Source: Sphagnum compactum
Taxonomy: Eukaryota; Bryophyta; Sphagnopsida; Sphagnales
DNA: 64,000 nucleotides
Assembly (NCBI GenBank): GCA_965153455.1
Contig: OZ234498.1
Span: forward strand, 8,618,001-8,682,000
Direction of reading: 5' to 3'
Below the pieces are notes generated by a model. The model was not told where the DNA came from, searched no databases, and saw only the letters and a list, made by a program, of their open reading frames with translations. Shown one piece after another: positions 1-11,960 of this stretch. A program made the position numbers and the translations under genes. Each line of letters opens with the position of its first letter. Positions within the stretch are counted from its first letter, which is position 1.

Positions 1-314
1 ATAACATGTATAATGCATTGGTATCATTTACATGAGGCACACAAAAGAAAAGAAATGAAGCAGAAGTAGAGGTACAGAAAGTGAAACCAGACATTACTAC
101 CTATCAGTGCATTTGGGTATCCTCAACGGTATCCTCAATCTATTGACACAAAACTCGCTTGAGATATATTACTTGACTGAATACTCCATGTCCTCTGTTG
201 GAACAGAATCCTGAATCTATTTGCTTATGTCACAAATTTTAATGACAGAAAACAGAACTAATAATCAAGTAACTGTACTATGGGTTTGGTAGCAAAAGCA
301 CAGGAAAGTCTCAC

Positions 315-725
315 CCAATACACTGGTACCCGCCCATATTCCAAAAGCAACTGTATCAGACACATGCACGCACGCCAAAAGAACAAAATTGTTTAGAAAG
401 TGAGATATTACAGATTAGCAAATCTTGTAGCCTTGTGCAATCCTCAGGGCCCAACTACTTGCTAGTATTCAGAAGAAGTTGAACTTGTTTGCTGGATAAC
501 AATTGGCACAAAATATCATATACATACGGCAATCGTAATACCAAAGGAAATCCAGGGACAATAGGAATCATTTGCCAGGAAATCCAGGAACATAGGAAAT
601 CATAAGACTACATTGCACATGTGAAGAAACTTTGACCTAGAAAGAAAAAAAAGAAAAAAGAGAAAACAACCAGAGCTTCACACCTTCAAAAGACAATTCA
701 GCACTCCCGAAACTACGAAAACCAA

Positions 726-765
<40 letters not shown>

Positions 766-1490
766 TTCCTTCTTCAATGAAACTCGAAAACTGGCTCCAA
801 AAATCAGCTAGAATTGGGATGAAAAGCAAACCTGAGATGCCTAGGATTCGGACAGCCTTGAATGAGCTGATAAAGGAGAGAACAAAAAAGAAGCCACTGA
901 GAACAGCCTGAGCATTAAACACAAACTTGCAGTTGAACAGCACCAGTAGACTGCTGATCACCACTCCCAAGCTGTGTGATTTACATCATCAACCCCCCCC
1001 CAAACAAACAAAACAGAAACCACCGATTCTACACTCTCATCAGTCCCCCTGTTTCCTTGACCATTTAGGTCATTTTGTAAACTGACACCAGTTCTAAAAT
1101 TCTTTGCCGCAAACAAACGCTTGAAACAAAAGATTTGCAGTGAATGAGGGAAACACGAACCCTACATTCTTTGCTGCAAAAACCATACAACAAGCTGGAG
1201 AGAAAGAGCGGATTTCTGTTGCAACGGATCTAGAGAGAAGGAGATAGAGGCGGAGATCTTCGAGAATAGCAGAAAGGGAAGAAAAAGGAAGAGTCTTACG
1301 ATGCCCAGAAACTGAAAATGAGGGGAGAGACTTGAGCTCGCCGAACGGAGCGAGTCTTGAAAAACACAGTGAAACTGCCATTTGCAACAGCCGACAGAAG
1401 AGCCAACAACACTCCCATGGCCAACATCACCGGTCTCCCACTTATTCCGATCAATTCCATCACCTTGATCAAGTCCTCCTCCATCGCCAT
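315..1490 (-). CDS. Multi-pass membrane transporter, DMT/TMEM144-like, 5' part (exons 1-3)
   Basis: Three exons join in frame on the minus strand: 1490-1300, 971-832 and 350-315. The gene continues past the left edge. Exon 1 starts at ATG 1490 (MAMEEDLIKV) and encodes a first membrane segment followed by a GSFTVFFKTRS stretch. It ends at GGCATC|GTAAGA and joins ACAG|CTTGGG to read FWASLGVVISS. Exon 2 carries two more hydrophobic segments. Exon 3 is a 36-bp micro-exon reading VAFGIWAGTSVL, which fits the frame exactly. The motif order (GSF..F, then GVVIS, then GxWAGTSVL) resembles the TMEM144 / GlcU-RhaT group of the drug/metabolite transporter superfamily, which move sugars or other small molecules across membranes. 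The substrate is unknown. An upstream in-frame extension to 1646 is low-complexity and is probably 5' UTR. The family call is by pattern only. Confidence 0.6.
734..763. repeat. (AG)n microsatellite in transporter intron 2
   Basis: About 15 uninterrupted AG units lie in the intron between exons 2 and 3 of the membrane transporter gene. Confidence 0.95.
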
Positions 1491-1544
1491 CGCCGCTACC
1501 TCACTCCCGAGCACCAACAACAACACCAGCAACAAAGCACCCAA

Positions 1545-1630
1545 AACACCAAGAACACGACACCAAAGGCCACCAAAAACACGACACCAAAATCCCAAGA
1601 ACACGACACCAAAAGCCACCAAAATCCCAC
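1545..1630. repeat. Short tandem repeat in transporter 5' leader
   Basis: Three to four degenerate copies of a roughly 24-27 bp unit built on AAGAACACGACACCAAA. They lie just upstream of the probable start codon of the transporter gene, so they are probably in its 5' UTR or promoter. Confidence 0.75.
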
Positions 1631-1899
1631 TAAACAAAATGTCCACTTGTCATTGCAAGTGCACAAGAGCCATTTTCAGCTTCAAGTAAATATTTGGGAT
1701 TTACTTCTTTGTTTTCTGAAATTCATAAACTAACTGGGTATCAGTCTTCAGAGCAATTCTATATAGTAAAGGACGTCGGGATGAAATGAAGCTTTCCATC
1801 CATCCATCCTTCCGTCATCCATCCAAACAGAACAAATATATATTTTAAAAAGGGAAAAAACTAGAAACAAAATAAAAACAGAAAAACACTTTAACAATT

Positions 1900-2560
1900 A
1901 GAAACTTTTTGTAAACACTTAAACATAAAACAAAAAAGGGAAATACAGTAAAATAATCTTAAAAGAAAATTAAAAAATAGATGACAAAAAATAAGAAACA
2001 AAACAGAGAGCAAAAGAAAGAGAAAAAAAACCATACTTGAAAAAAAAATGAGGTTTGTCTTCTTTTTCCAAACTTCAAACCTGCATCTAATCAAACAAAA
2101 ATAAAAAAGTTTTTTTTTAATTATTTTTATTATAAAAACATATTAGAAACACTAGAATTTTTTTGGAAAAGAAAATAGAAACTAAATAAATAAATAAACG
2201 CATAAAAATAGAAAAAAAATGAAGATAGACAACATAAGAATAGAAAAAATTAAAACATGAAACAAACATAAACAAAAAAAAGTAAAAACACAAAAACTAT
2301 AAAAAAGGAATGGAAACAAATGAAACAAGGAAAGGGAAATACAGTAAAATCATTTTAAAAGAAAAAAATTACAAAAAAGAAGAAACCAAGTAAAGAGTAG
2401 AAAATAAGAAAAAATAAAACTTATAATAATGAAGAAAAACCCTGCTTGAAAAAGAATGAGGTGTGTCTTCTTTCTCCAAACTTCAAACTTGCATCCAAAT
2501 AAACAAAAATACAAAAGTGAAAAAGAAACACCTTATTTTTATTATACAAAATAATAATAA
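1900..2560. repeat. Duplicated A-rich block, about 400-bp period
   Basis: Two diverged direct copies are visible. The marker GGAAATACAGTAAAAT occurs near 1939 and 2335, and AAACTTCAAAC..TTGCATC occurs near 2068 and 2476. Both copies are very A-rich. No coding signal is seen. This looks like a local tandem duplication of low-complexity DNA. Confidence 0.6.
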
Positions 2561-2639
2561 TAACAGAAAACACATAAAAATAAAAAATAAAAAAGATAAA
2601 AGTTTTTAAAAAAAACTAAAACATGAACGAGACATTGTT

Positions 2640-4400
2640 GAAATAACACACCTGCGCATTAGGCACGGGGTTCAAACTAGTAGATTGGTAATGTAAGGGA
2701 GGGAAAAAACTACCTATCAAATAGTTTTCCATTTGGCCCCACATTTTTAGGAATGTTCACTAGGTGGTTTCTAGTTGGTTCCCATAATTTAAATTATTTG
2801 CAAGGCCCTTGGATATTGTGTTTAGGTACATTGATTATAGAGTATAGTAGCTTAATGGATTTTGGCCCCTAGGTAATAATAGATCTATTTTTATATGAGG
2901 ATTTTTGAAAGATGATATTTTGGCTTGTGTTAGTGACAGAGTTATAATATCTTGAAGGATTTTGGTTTCTTTTAGAGGATTTTTTGAAGATTATATTTTT
3001 GCATGCTGAAAAATATTTGAGTTTCCATACATCTTCGTTTGCCTTCAGATACTTTTTATTGTAAATGGCAAGGCCATGGTGTCACTCGCCCCTTGTTTCA
3101 TGAGGCACGTTCTTCACTAGGTTGGTGTTTTTGGTTGTATTTTACCCTAGTACACCTAGAATGCTGGTTTGGCAGCAAGGTGCCTAATAATTTATTTATT
3201 TTTGTTTAGTCGTTTATGTTTGACAATAATTTTTATTTTTTGGCAATTCAACATTGTACTAAATATTTGAAGCTAGTGTGTGCTTGAGAGCTTCTTTCAG
3301 ATTTTCAGCATGGCAATGGGAGGCACCATATTTTTCACAATTCCAAATAATGCGTAACCAGGCTAATAAGTACAGGAATGTTTGTTCATTTCCATGTTTT
3401 GAGGAATGTTCACTAAGTGTTATTATGAACTGGGAGTACATTTTTTATCTCCCCACATTTTGAGGCATGTTCACAAGGCATTTTTGTAATTTGGTTCCTT
3501 CTTGTTGAGGAACACTCACTCACTTGTTCCATGTTATTGTGGGAACATTTTGTATAGGCAAACACGAATGCCTTTTAGCCCCCTGAAGTGAGGGTGGAGC
3601 CTGAGGTCCACAATGGAATTTACTGATATAAGCTCGTTCCCTTTAACTCGATCGCTCCCAAAACACAAAAAAAATTGGTGTAATAAACAAAGATGATCTG
3701 ATGGTTCAGATCTCTTGACATCCTTATTCTAAGGTACTTACATGTAATGCACTTCTCCAAATTTCGCAGTGTATCTGGAGAGTACATTACAAAATAGGGC
3801 GAGCATTTCGTAAAATCAAACATTCGTCGTACAACAACATGAATGTTGCCCTACACTGGATTTTCCCTTTGTATTTTCGGCTCCCTTACCTGCCTAAAGA
3901 AACCTGTTTTCAGCAAGAGGGATCTTCTGCAGTGGAAGGTAGGTACCAGCAAGCCTGTCACTATTTCTAAAAAGTGAAAAGATCCCAGCTCTGCTTTAAG
4001 TAGGAAAAGAACCTGTACTCAGGCCCTTCTCCTACACATAAGATCTTCTCTCGAAGAGGCGCAAACTTTTTGCACTCAGAAGTTTTTCTCTCAGGTTGTT
4101 ATGTAGACTGAATTTTCAGAGGAGAAATTACTTCACACTTTCCAAACAAGAAAGGACAGACTCTGGGAGCCAGCTGGATTTTCAAACCTTTTTCTTTGTC
4201 CACTTGGAAGTTTGTGTATGGTAGGTTGAAGTCTTTAGATGACTCTTTACAGATGCTGTGTTGGCTTATCGGATTCACACTTGCCACGTATAGGGGACTT
4301 GACTTGGTACTGGTGCAACAAGTGGCTACCCAGTGTGTGACTGACAGCTATGCTGATGCCACTCTGGAACCAGGGTTAGGCTAAAGGAACTTACAGCATT
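2640..4400. other. Intergenic, no gene seen; recurring short motif
   Basis: Only short unconvincing ORFs are present. A word close to AGGAATGTTCACTAGGTG recurs near 2749, 3402 and 3463, with looser copies near 3100 and 3505, suggesting remains of an old repeat. Confidence 0.45.
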
Positions 4401-4403
4401 AGG

Positions 4404-4485
4404 GTAGAAAATAATATACAAATATATTATGTAGAAAATAATACACAAATATATATTATGTAGAAAATAATGCACAAATATATTA
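4404..4485. repeat. 27-29 bp tandem repeat, three copies
   Basis: Three adjacent copies begin with GTAGAAAATAAT at 4404, 4431 and 4460, each followed by a short CAAATATATTA tail. Confidence 0.9.
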
Positions 4486-4499
4486 TAGGCCCAATGGGG

Positions 4500-6525
4500 T
4501 CTGTAGAACATAATCCCTTGGGTCAAGAAAATATTGGTGGCCAATAACATTGTTTGAATTAATGCCTTGACTTGTTTTCAAAGAGTTGCATTAGAACCAG
4601 CTTTTTTTGTTTTGGGCTCAATTTTGCCACTTTGGTGACAAAAAATCAGGGGCTTTGAATCCAACAAAGGTTTTCTTTTAGATGGGGGCAAAGTCGCCAT
4701 ATATTGAGGAAAATAAAAGTAGAAATCGCCATATGTAGAACATAGCTTCTAGCATGTCACCAGAATATAACAAAGTTCTCAAAAAAATCTTAGTTTTCCT
4801 TTGTGATCTATAGCCAAAATTGGTTAATTCCTCTTGTGGGATGATCACAAGTCCACCTACTTCACAAAATTGAACAAAAAAATTACTGTACTCACCCATT
4901 AGTTGTTGCAAATAGCAAGCCAATGCCATAGTAGAGGGTTTAGAGATCCAACTCAATTTTTTGTGCGCCCAACAATGGGCCAACATGGCGAAAATGCTCA
5001 TGGCCTTTGCTAAAATTTCATTGAGGCTCTACAAAAATATGCAATTGTGAAGCGCTCTAAACATTGCAAGGGTTTGCAATGTACACTTTGCAAGGGGTTT
5101 TGACTAAAAAGTAGGAGTGTGACAACAATGGTTCTAACGAACCAAAGGCAAGAGTAATGTCATGAAGCAATCCAAGAGGAAAAAACTTCTATGCCAAGGA
5201 AGAATGGCAACTTTGCTGAAGTTTTATGGTCGTCTCTCAAGATTCAATCTATAGGCAATGGCCAAATATCCCTTATGTTCTAGGAGCACATACGAATGCA
5301 TTATTCCAAACACAAGCCATAGGGTGCATGACATTAACATGTGCATAGTTTAGAAATGAAGTGGGGGATCATTAATCATGACTTAGCCAAATTCATGGGT
5401 TGTTATGGACAAAAGTTTGTGTTGAAGAAGTTTGGAACTTCATTTGAAGATTTATTACAATAAGGCTCGAGCACTTTAAAGGTGCATCATTATCTTTCAT
5501 TCACTATCAAATGCTTCCAAAAGATATGCCCAATGGGTTAACACAATTGTCAATGCAAATAAGACCTTAATGAAGTGCAAGGTGACTATCAATAGCATTA
5601 TGGTGGATGGCTTTGAGAACTGGGAGGTATGGAGTTTTTTAGCAAAAATGGGGGAAGTTCATTAAGCCATTGTAAGATAATGAAACTATGGAGGAGACAC
5701 AAAAGTTGTAGAATCTCAAAAAATGTGTGTTTCATGCATAAGCCAAGGCCACTATTAATATGGCAACAATAATGTTAATCAAGAAAGTTAAAACATTTGA
5801 AGACCAATTTGCCTTAGTCCTATTTCTGATGCTTACTGAATTTGTGCAACATAAAAGGGAAAAAAAACTTTTCTTTGTGTAGATAGGTGAAATTGTTGAA
5901 GCTTCAAACTCATTTGCCTCAAATCAACAAATTCGTTGTAAAATCCCACAACACAACAATGATGATCACATCACCCCTCAATTTTGACATGGTAGAAATT
6001 CAACAACTTGGGGAGACCTATGTAAATCCCTGTCCAATGCTCACACATATCCTATATATTTGTCATGAATTTTTCACTACAACATGAAAAAAAAGTAGGT
6101 GAAGATGCAAGTTTTGGTGCCATTCTTATTTTAGTGAGAACCCATAATGTTGTAAATGTTTTTATATGTTTAGAACATAAGAAATGTGTTGAAATGTCTA
6201 TGCATGTTTGTAGATTTAGTGCAGGTTGTCATTGAATACAATTTTGTGCATTTGTCAAGATGACAATGATGTGATGAAAGGTTGCAAATGGGCAGGTGAA
6301 AAGTTACGGATGACTTGTGTATGCAAAGATCTGTTTTCCTTCACATTTTTTGGTTGCAATAAGACATGAAAATATCTAGAATGAACAAGGATGAAAGTTT
6401 TGGTGTTTCATTATACTAAAAAATATTTGTGCCTTTCAAGACCCACAAATGTTCAATTGAATTTAATGTCAAAGCAAAATGTGTATTTGCATTGTCAAGT
6501 TTTTATATGCCTTTATTGCAAGCTA
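4500..6525. other. Intergenic, no supported gene
   Basis: AT-rich sequence with no ORF that I recognise. The longest frame (5001-4678, minus, 107 residues) has no recognisable motif. The stretch at about 5350-5870 reads like decayed coding sequence, but I could not assign it to a family. Confidence 0.5.
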
Positions 6526-6697
6526 CACTACACCAAAATGTGACTTTCATGACTACAAAAATACAAATGTAGCCAAATCGAACCTATTGTTTACACCATT
6601 TTTGTAGTTGTTTATGTCAAAATGGCATAAACAATGAATCTTATTCGAACATGTAGTCATATGAATGTAATCATGAAAATCATGTTTTGGTGTAATG
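6526..6697. mobile_element. CACTA-type MITE, 172 bp
   Basis: The left end reads CACTACACCAAAATG. The right end is its inverted counterpart, ending TTTTGGTGTAATG at 6697. About 27 of the first 32 terminal bases match in inverted orientation. The element is flanked on both sides by CTA (6523-6525 and 6698-6700), the 3-bp target duplication expected of CACTA (En/Spm) transposons. There is no coding capacity, so movement would depend on a transposase supplied from elsewhere. Confidence 0.85.
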
Positions 6698-6700
6698 CTA

Positions 6701-9125
6701 CAAATGTTAATCTTTTTTTTAGTTGAAGGACATGGTAATGATAAAATAAAACCTCTTTATTGTTGTCATGTTCATTGTAAAGATTATGCAAAAGTTTCCT
6801 ACTGTATTCGGAGGATATGTTCTGCATCATATTTTTTCATTTATAGATGATGAAAATAATTCATTTGATCAATGGGATTTTCATTTATTTCATTTCAAAA
6901 ATCAATTTATTCAATCAATTATGATTGTTTTTAAAAAGATCCTACAAGCATGTAATTGACTTTTGAAATTATTTGCTACATGGATTAAATTAAATGTCAA
7001 ATATTAAAAACATTGAAAACAAGAAAATATGTACATACATATGATAATAGGAGAACATATATGTATAAAAACACAACAATAGGCTACTAATCTTACATTA
7101 AACAACAAAGATTTAACAAGTGAACCTAAAACAAATATAAACCCACAAAATCCATTCTTTGATCAAACATGAAAGAGGTTTAAATGTTCAATTTTTTGAA
7201 AAATAACCCAATAACAAAGGTAGTCAACTTTGCATATTATTTAAAAAATTGCAAATCTAGGTTATGATAGACAATTAAAGGGGAAAGGGGAAAAAGATCT
7301 ATCAATCATGAAGCATACTATCAAACTTGTTAGAAATTCACTAATAGATCAAGTTTCAAGTGTTCTACAACATTATAGTTTATCATTGAATTATTTTTTA
7401 AATGTTGTGGTTTACTATTGAATTGCAAAAACATTGTAGTTTACTACCATCAATAAATTGTTTATAAAAAAATCAAAATCCATAGTGAAATTGATACAAC
7501 TAGAAAAATGTTAACAAAAAAAATTACAATGCAATATGCAACTTGCTAGGATTCAAGTCTAAAGAAAAGTGAACTACAAAGTCATTTATGAGACTTTTGC
7601 ATACATATCATAAAAATTTATCTATTGGACATGGGTCAAAAAAACTAAATGTAATGTTGCAGTTTGTTACATAACTTTGAAATTTGTGTCCTCCAATGTT
7701 TGTCACTGTTGTAGGTTTCCTTACCTTGCCATTACATTTGTTAGAAGAAGAAAAACCTTCCATACAATTCCAGAATGCCACATCCCTTTGATCATCTTCA
7801 AAAAAAATATTGGATTAAGTATTTACCATGTTGTGTGGTTTTCTTATTTTTATTTGGTCCCAATTTTTTAAAATTTACATAAGGCCCAATTCCTTAACAA
7901 TGCCAATTATTTTATTTCAAAAAACAAAAAACATGTTTTATGGTTTCTTAGTCTAAAGAACCTTGTCATGGTACAAAATAAATGGGCATAATTAATGGTT
8001 TTTTATCTAAAAGAACCTTGAATGTTACGAAACTTTGGTGGTTACAAATAGGTTATGTGTTATTTCAACTAGGTTTTACAAAACAACATTTTATTGCTTG
8101 TGCATTGTGAAGGAAGCATTACTACATAAATTTATTTGAAAATAGAAAGAATTGTTGGAACAATTTAACAATACATGTTCAAGTATGTCCTTAAAAGTTC
8201 AATTTCATCATTTGCAAAGCAAAAACAACAAACATTGAACCTTCATAGAACAATTTTAAAAGGTAGGTTTTTAAGTTGATGACTAGCAAATATTTATGAA
8301 CTTCAATTAAAAATTTGAAGTCATTTGAAAGTTTGAAATTAAATTTTTTGACCTTGTACATGTTGCTTTGTTTCCTTAGGTTGTGAAGTTGGATTGACAA
8401 AAGTTCAAACCTCCTTTGTAAGACTACAAACTCGACAGTCAAAATCTCATTTCAAAAGAAGGTTGTGTAAATAAAAAAGTAAACAACAAAACATGGAAAA
8501 ACATTTAGGAAGGGACTACCTATTGGAAGGTAGTCATACCTTCAAATAAAAAATCTAATAAAACTTTTGAAATTGCATGTCCTTGAAAAAATTAAAACTA
8601 GAAATGGAGGGCTAAAGGTAGTTGAAAAGATGTGACATAAACCTTTCATCTTGCATTCCATGTTTTTTCACACAAGTATAATCTCCCCCCTCCCTTAATT
8701 TTTTATGTGTCTCCCCTAAACTTCACAAGGAACAATATACATGTGAAAAACAAATGAAAGGGAAATTAGCATGAAAAAATACCAAGGAATGAAAAAATGA
8801 ATGGCCACAAGGTCCCACCCCACAAGTCATACACACTTCATCCCTTTTTATGTTCTAGGTCTATATCCAAATCTCCACCACATCTCATAATTAATTGATA
8901 AATTCATGTCAATCACCTTATCCTTAAAGACAAATTACCCAAGTAGCTTCATCCCCCATTAACTACCACTATTACAATTCATGGTTTTTCAAAAGGTCCA
9001 AGTTGACTAACAAATATTTTTTTATTAGTGAACATGTACATTTTGACTACACACATGGGACTTGAATGACGTGTGGATTTTTGACTACTAAACTTGATTA
9101 ACATGATTATTTGACATATAAATCA
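6701..9125. other. AT-rich intergenic, no gene seen
   Basis: No ORF with family resemblance, no introns that build a protein, and no clear repeats. A CACTA-like end may lie near 9493 just beyond this stretch. Confidence 0.5.
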
Positions 9126-9270
9126 AGTTGGACAAAAAAATGACCACCTTGGTCAAAATGACCAATTGTTTTTAGTCAACTCGGACATCTAGTTAAGTTG
9201 GACAAAACAAAATGACATCCTTAGTCAAAATGGACAATGATGTTCTAGTCAAATGGGACATCTTATGCTA
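9126..9270. repeat. Degenerate tandem repeat, about 70-bp period
   Basis: Two to two and a half copies of a unit containing AAGTTGGACAAAA..AAATGAC and GGTCAAAATGACCAA. It is followed directly by a CCTACCTACCTA-rich stretch at 9300-9470. Confidence 0.65.
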
Positions 9271-9299
9271 TCTATTTGGTCAAAATAGCTACTAATTAG

Positions 9300-9470
9300 G
9301 GTAGGCAATAGCCTACGCCTACTTACATACCAATTTAACTACATACCTACCCACTTACCATCTTACAAACCTACCTACCTACCTACTTACCTACCATTTT
9401 AATCCCCTACCTACCTACCTCCTACTTCCCACCTACCATCATACAACCCTACCTACCTACTTTCCACTAG
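9300..9470. repeat. (CCTA)n-rich low-complexity stretch
   Basis: Runs of CCTACCTACCTA and near variants. No coding signal. A related style of sequence occurs in the internal array of the CACTA element at 55-57 kb. Confidence 0.7.
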
Positions 9471-10240
9471 TATAAATCCACCAAAATGTAACCACTACAT
9501 TTATGACTATATGCGACTTGTAGTCATTTGCGAATTTTTTTGAAAGTATTTACAACTAGGGTAGTCAAGCTAGTCACCAAACACTTAAGCAAACGGACAA
9601 AAAAACACACAGATGAAGGCTTGACTCATCCTACTCTCCAAAGAGATTTTGTTCCTCTCCTATAGGCACATCCACAACCATTTAGATCACATCGAATGAT
9701 GTAGAATTGAGAAAGATATGCCCCTTCAAAACAAAGGTCCTCTAAAAACTAGAAAAAAAATCCAAAACAAACACATGGGACCTTGATAAGCAAACACATG
9801 GCAACTTGTCATCAAGCACCAAATTTCTGACAAATGGTCAACATGTCATTTGTGTCCAAACTGGATGGATGCCAAAATTGAATTACTTTTCATACAAAAA
9901 TGTTTATCAAACATAAAAGGCCATGATCAAAAGTTTCAAAAGTTGTCATGATCGGCCAAAGTGAACCAGCCCCCATGACTGCACGAGTTGGTTGTGCTAT
10001 CCATAGGACGGGCTGGATGATTTGTCTCTTTTTCATTTGCCTCTTTACCTTACGTTAACCAACATTCTACCACAATCACTCTTTTTTGGCTACTGACCTT
10101 TGACCATTTTTTTTTTTCATTGCCAATTTTTTCCCAACCCTGACCTCCATACTACCCACCTATCTAGCTACCCTACTAACCTAAATCTTAGCCCTGCCTA
10201 CGAACTAACAATTAATCCCTTACTTACTTAGCAAAATTCT

Positions 10241-11008
10241 TATCTTCTTTTGGCTAAACTTTTATCTTTTGACTAAACCTATAATTCTTCTTGGCTAAAC
10301 TTCTATTTCTTGGCAAAACCTATGTATTTTACTGGTTAAACTTCTATCTATTGGCTAAACTTATATATCTTACTTGCTAATTTCTATTTCTTGGCTAAAC
10401 CTATATTTCTTCTTGTCTAAACTTCTATCTCTTAGTTAAACCTATATTTCTTTTTGGTTAAACTTCTATCTCTTGGTTAAACCTATATATTTTTCTGGTT
10501 AAACTTCTATCTCTTCTTGGTTAAACATTTATTTCTTGGTTAAACTTCTATCTTTTAGCTAAACTTATATTTCTTATTAGTTAAACTTATATTTCTTCTT
10601 GGTTAAATTTATATTTCTTGGCTAAACTTCTATTTCTTCGTTAAACCTATATTTCTTCTTGGTTAAATTTATATTTCTTAATTAAACTTCTATCTCTTCG
10701 CTAAACCTATATATGTTATTGGCTAAACTTCTATCTCTTGGCTAAACCTATATATGTTATTGGTTAAATTTTTATCTCTTGGTTAAACCTATATTTCTTA
10801 TTGGTTAAACTTATATCTCTAAGCTAAACCTGTATTTTTTCTTTGTTAAACTTCTATCTCTTGGCAAAACCTACATATGTTAATGGTTAAACTTCTATCT
10901 CTTGGCTAAACCTATATCATATATTACTAGTTAAATTTTTATCTATTGGTTAAACCTATATATCTTACTAGCTAAACTTCTCTCTCTTGGCAAAACCTAT
11001 ATTTCTTC
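10241..11008. repeat. Degenerate minisatellite, TTGGCTAAAC family, about 770 bp
   Basis: A long array of half-units of about 18-22 bp, alternating between TTGGCTAAACTTCTATCTC and TTGGCTAAACCTATATTTC (C/T variation at the GGCTAAAC/GGTTAAAC core). Together they give a higher-order period of about 41 bp. More than 30 half-units are visible. There is no ORF across it. Confidence 0.9.
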
Positions 11009-11025
11009 AAATGTCATATAAAGGT

Positions 11026-11960
11026 GGGTATTGCAAGTCAATTGTACAATAATCACTAGGTCAATATGCGAGTAATGCTTACCCATCTTGTTTTCTATGG
11101 CATTTAATTGGTCTTGAATGCAGGTATTGCAAGGTTTAGGGTATATCATAGTTAAAGGTTAATGGGCATTAATATAAGTATTGCATATAATTTCATATCT
11201 TTCGTGGATATTAATTACATTTTAGTACGCTAGATGAAGGTATTGCAAATTCCTTACTCCTTCTAGAGGGGGATTGACCATTTAATGCGGGTATTGTCCT
11301 ACCTTTTTTCATCAGAATGATGATTTGCTTTAATGGATTTGCTTTATTTATAAATATCATTTGAATATTTCTTATTGCATTCAGTTGATTAAATGTAGGT
11401 ATTGCATTTGGTGGACAAGATCCCCCTAAGCAACCCTAGATGATGAGGGACTAAGTTTTTGCAATACCTACATAATAAATACTTATTAATGAAAAGGGGG
11501 CTTTTGATGAAGGTACACAATATAAATTTATGTACGTATAATGATAAGCTTACTATGGTAGATGGATAGTATTACATTACAGTAATTTAAAAATAAAATT
11601 ACCTTAATGATCACCCTAACACTGATTACAATGATGTAGGTATTGCAAATTAGGGTTTGGAAAAATTGGGACATGCCCATAGTCAATGTTTACACCTAAA
11701 GATGAAGGTATTGATAATTGGTTTAATTTTTAAAAAATAATTATCTTTTGGATATTTCCTATTTTTTTTATACACTAGATGCAGGCATTACATTTGGTAA
11801 ACAAGATGTACTTACATAACCTTAAATGATGAGTAAACAAGTTTTTGCATTATTAAATCAAAGGGGGTTACGTAAAATAGATTTACCTAGGTATTGCAAT
11901 TTGGGGTTGGGGCATGCATTTGGGATCTGACATGGGGTGATAGGGCATGGTATTGCAAAT
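11026..11960. repeat. Interspersed AGGTATTGCAA words
   Basis: The word AGGTATTGCA, or a one- or two-base variant, recurs about eleven times (near 11026, 11122, 11177, 11238, 11288, 11398, 11638, 11706, 11773, 11889 and 11948). Spacing is irregular, about 50-240 bp. It is often preceded by GATGA, GATGC or GATGT. It follows directly on the TTGGCTAAAC array. Confidence 0.75.

Noticed and set aside
4678-5001. 107-residue minus-strand frame
   Set aside because: No recognisable motif, no splice partners and AT-rich composition; cannot be supported as a gene.
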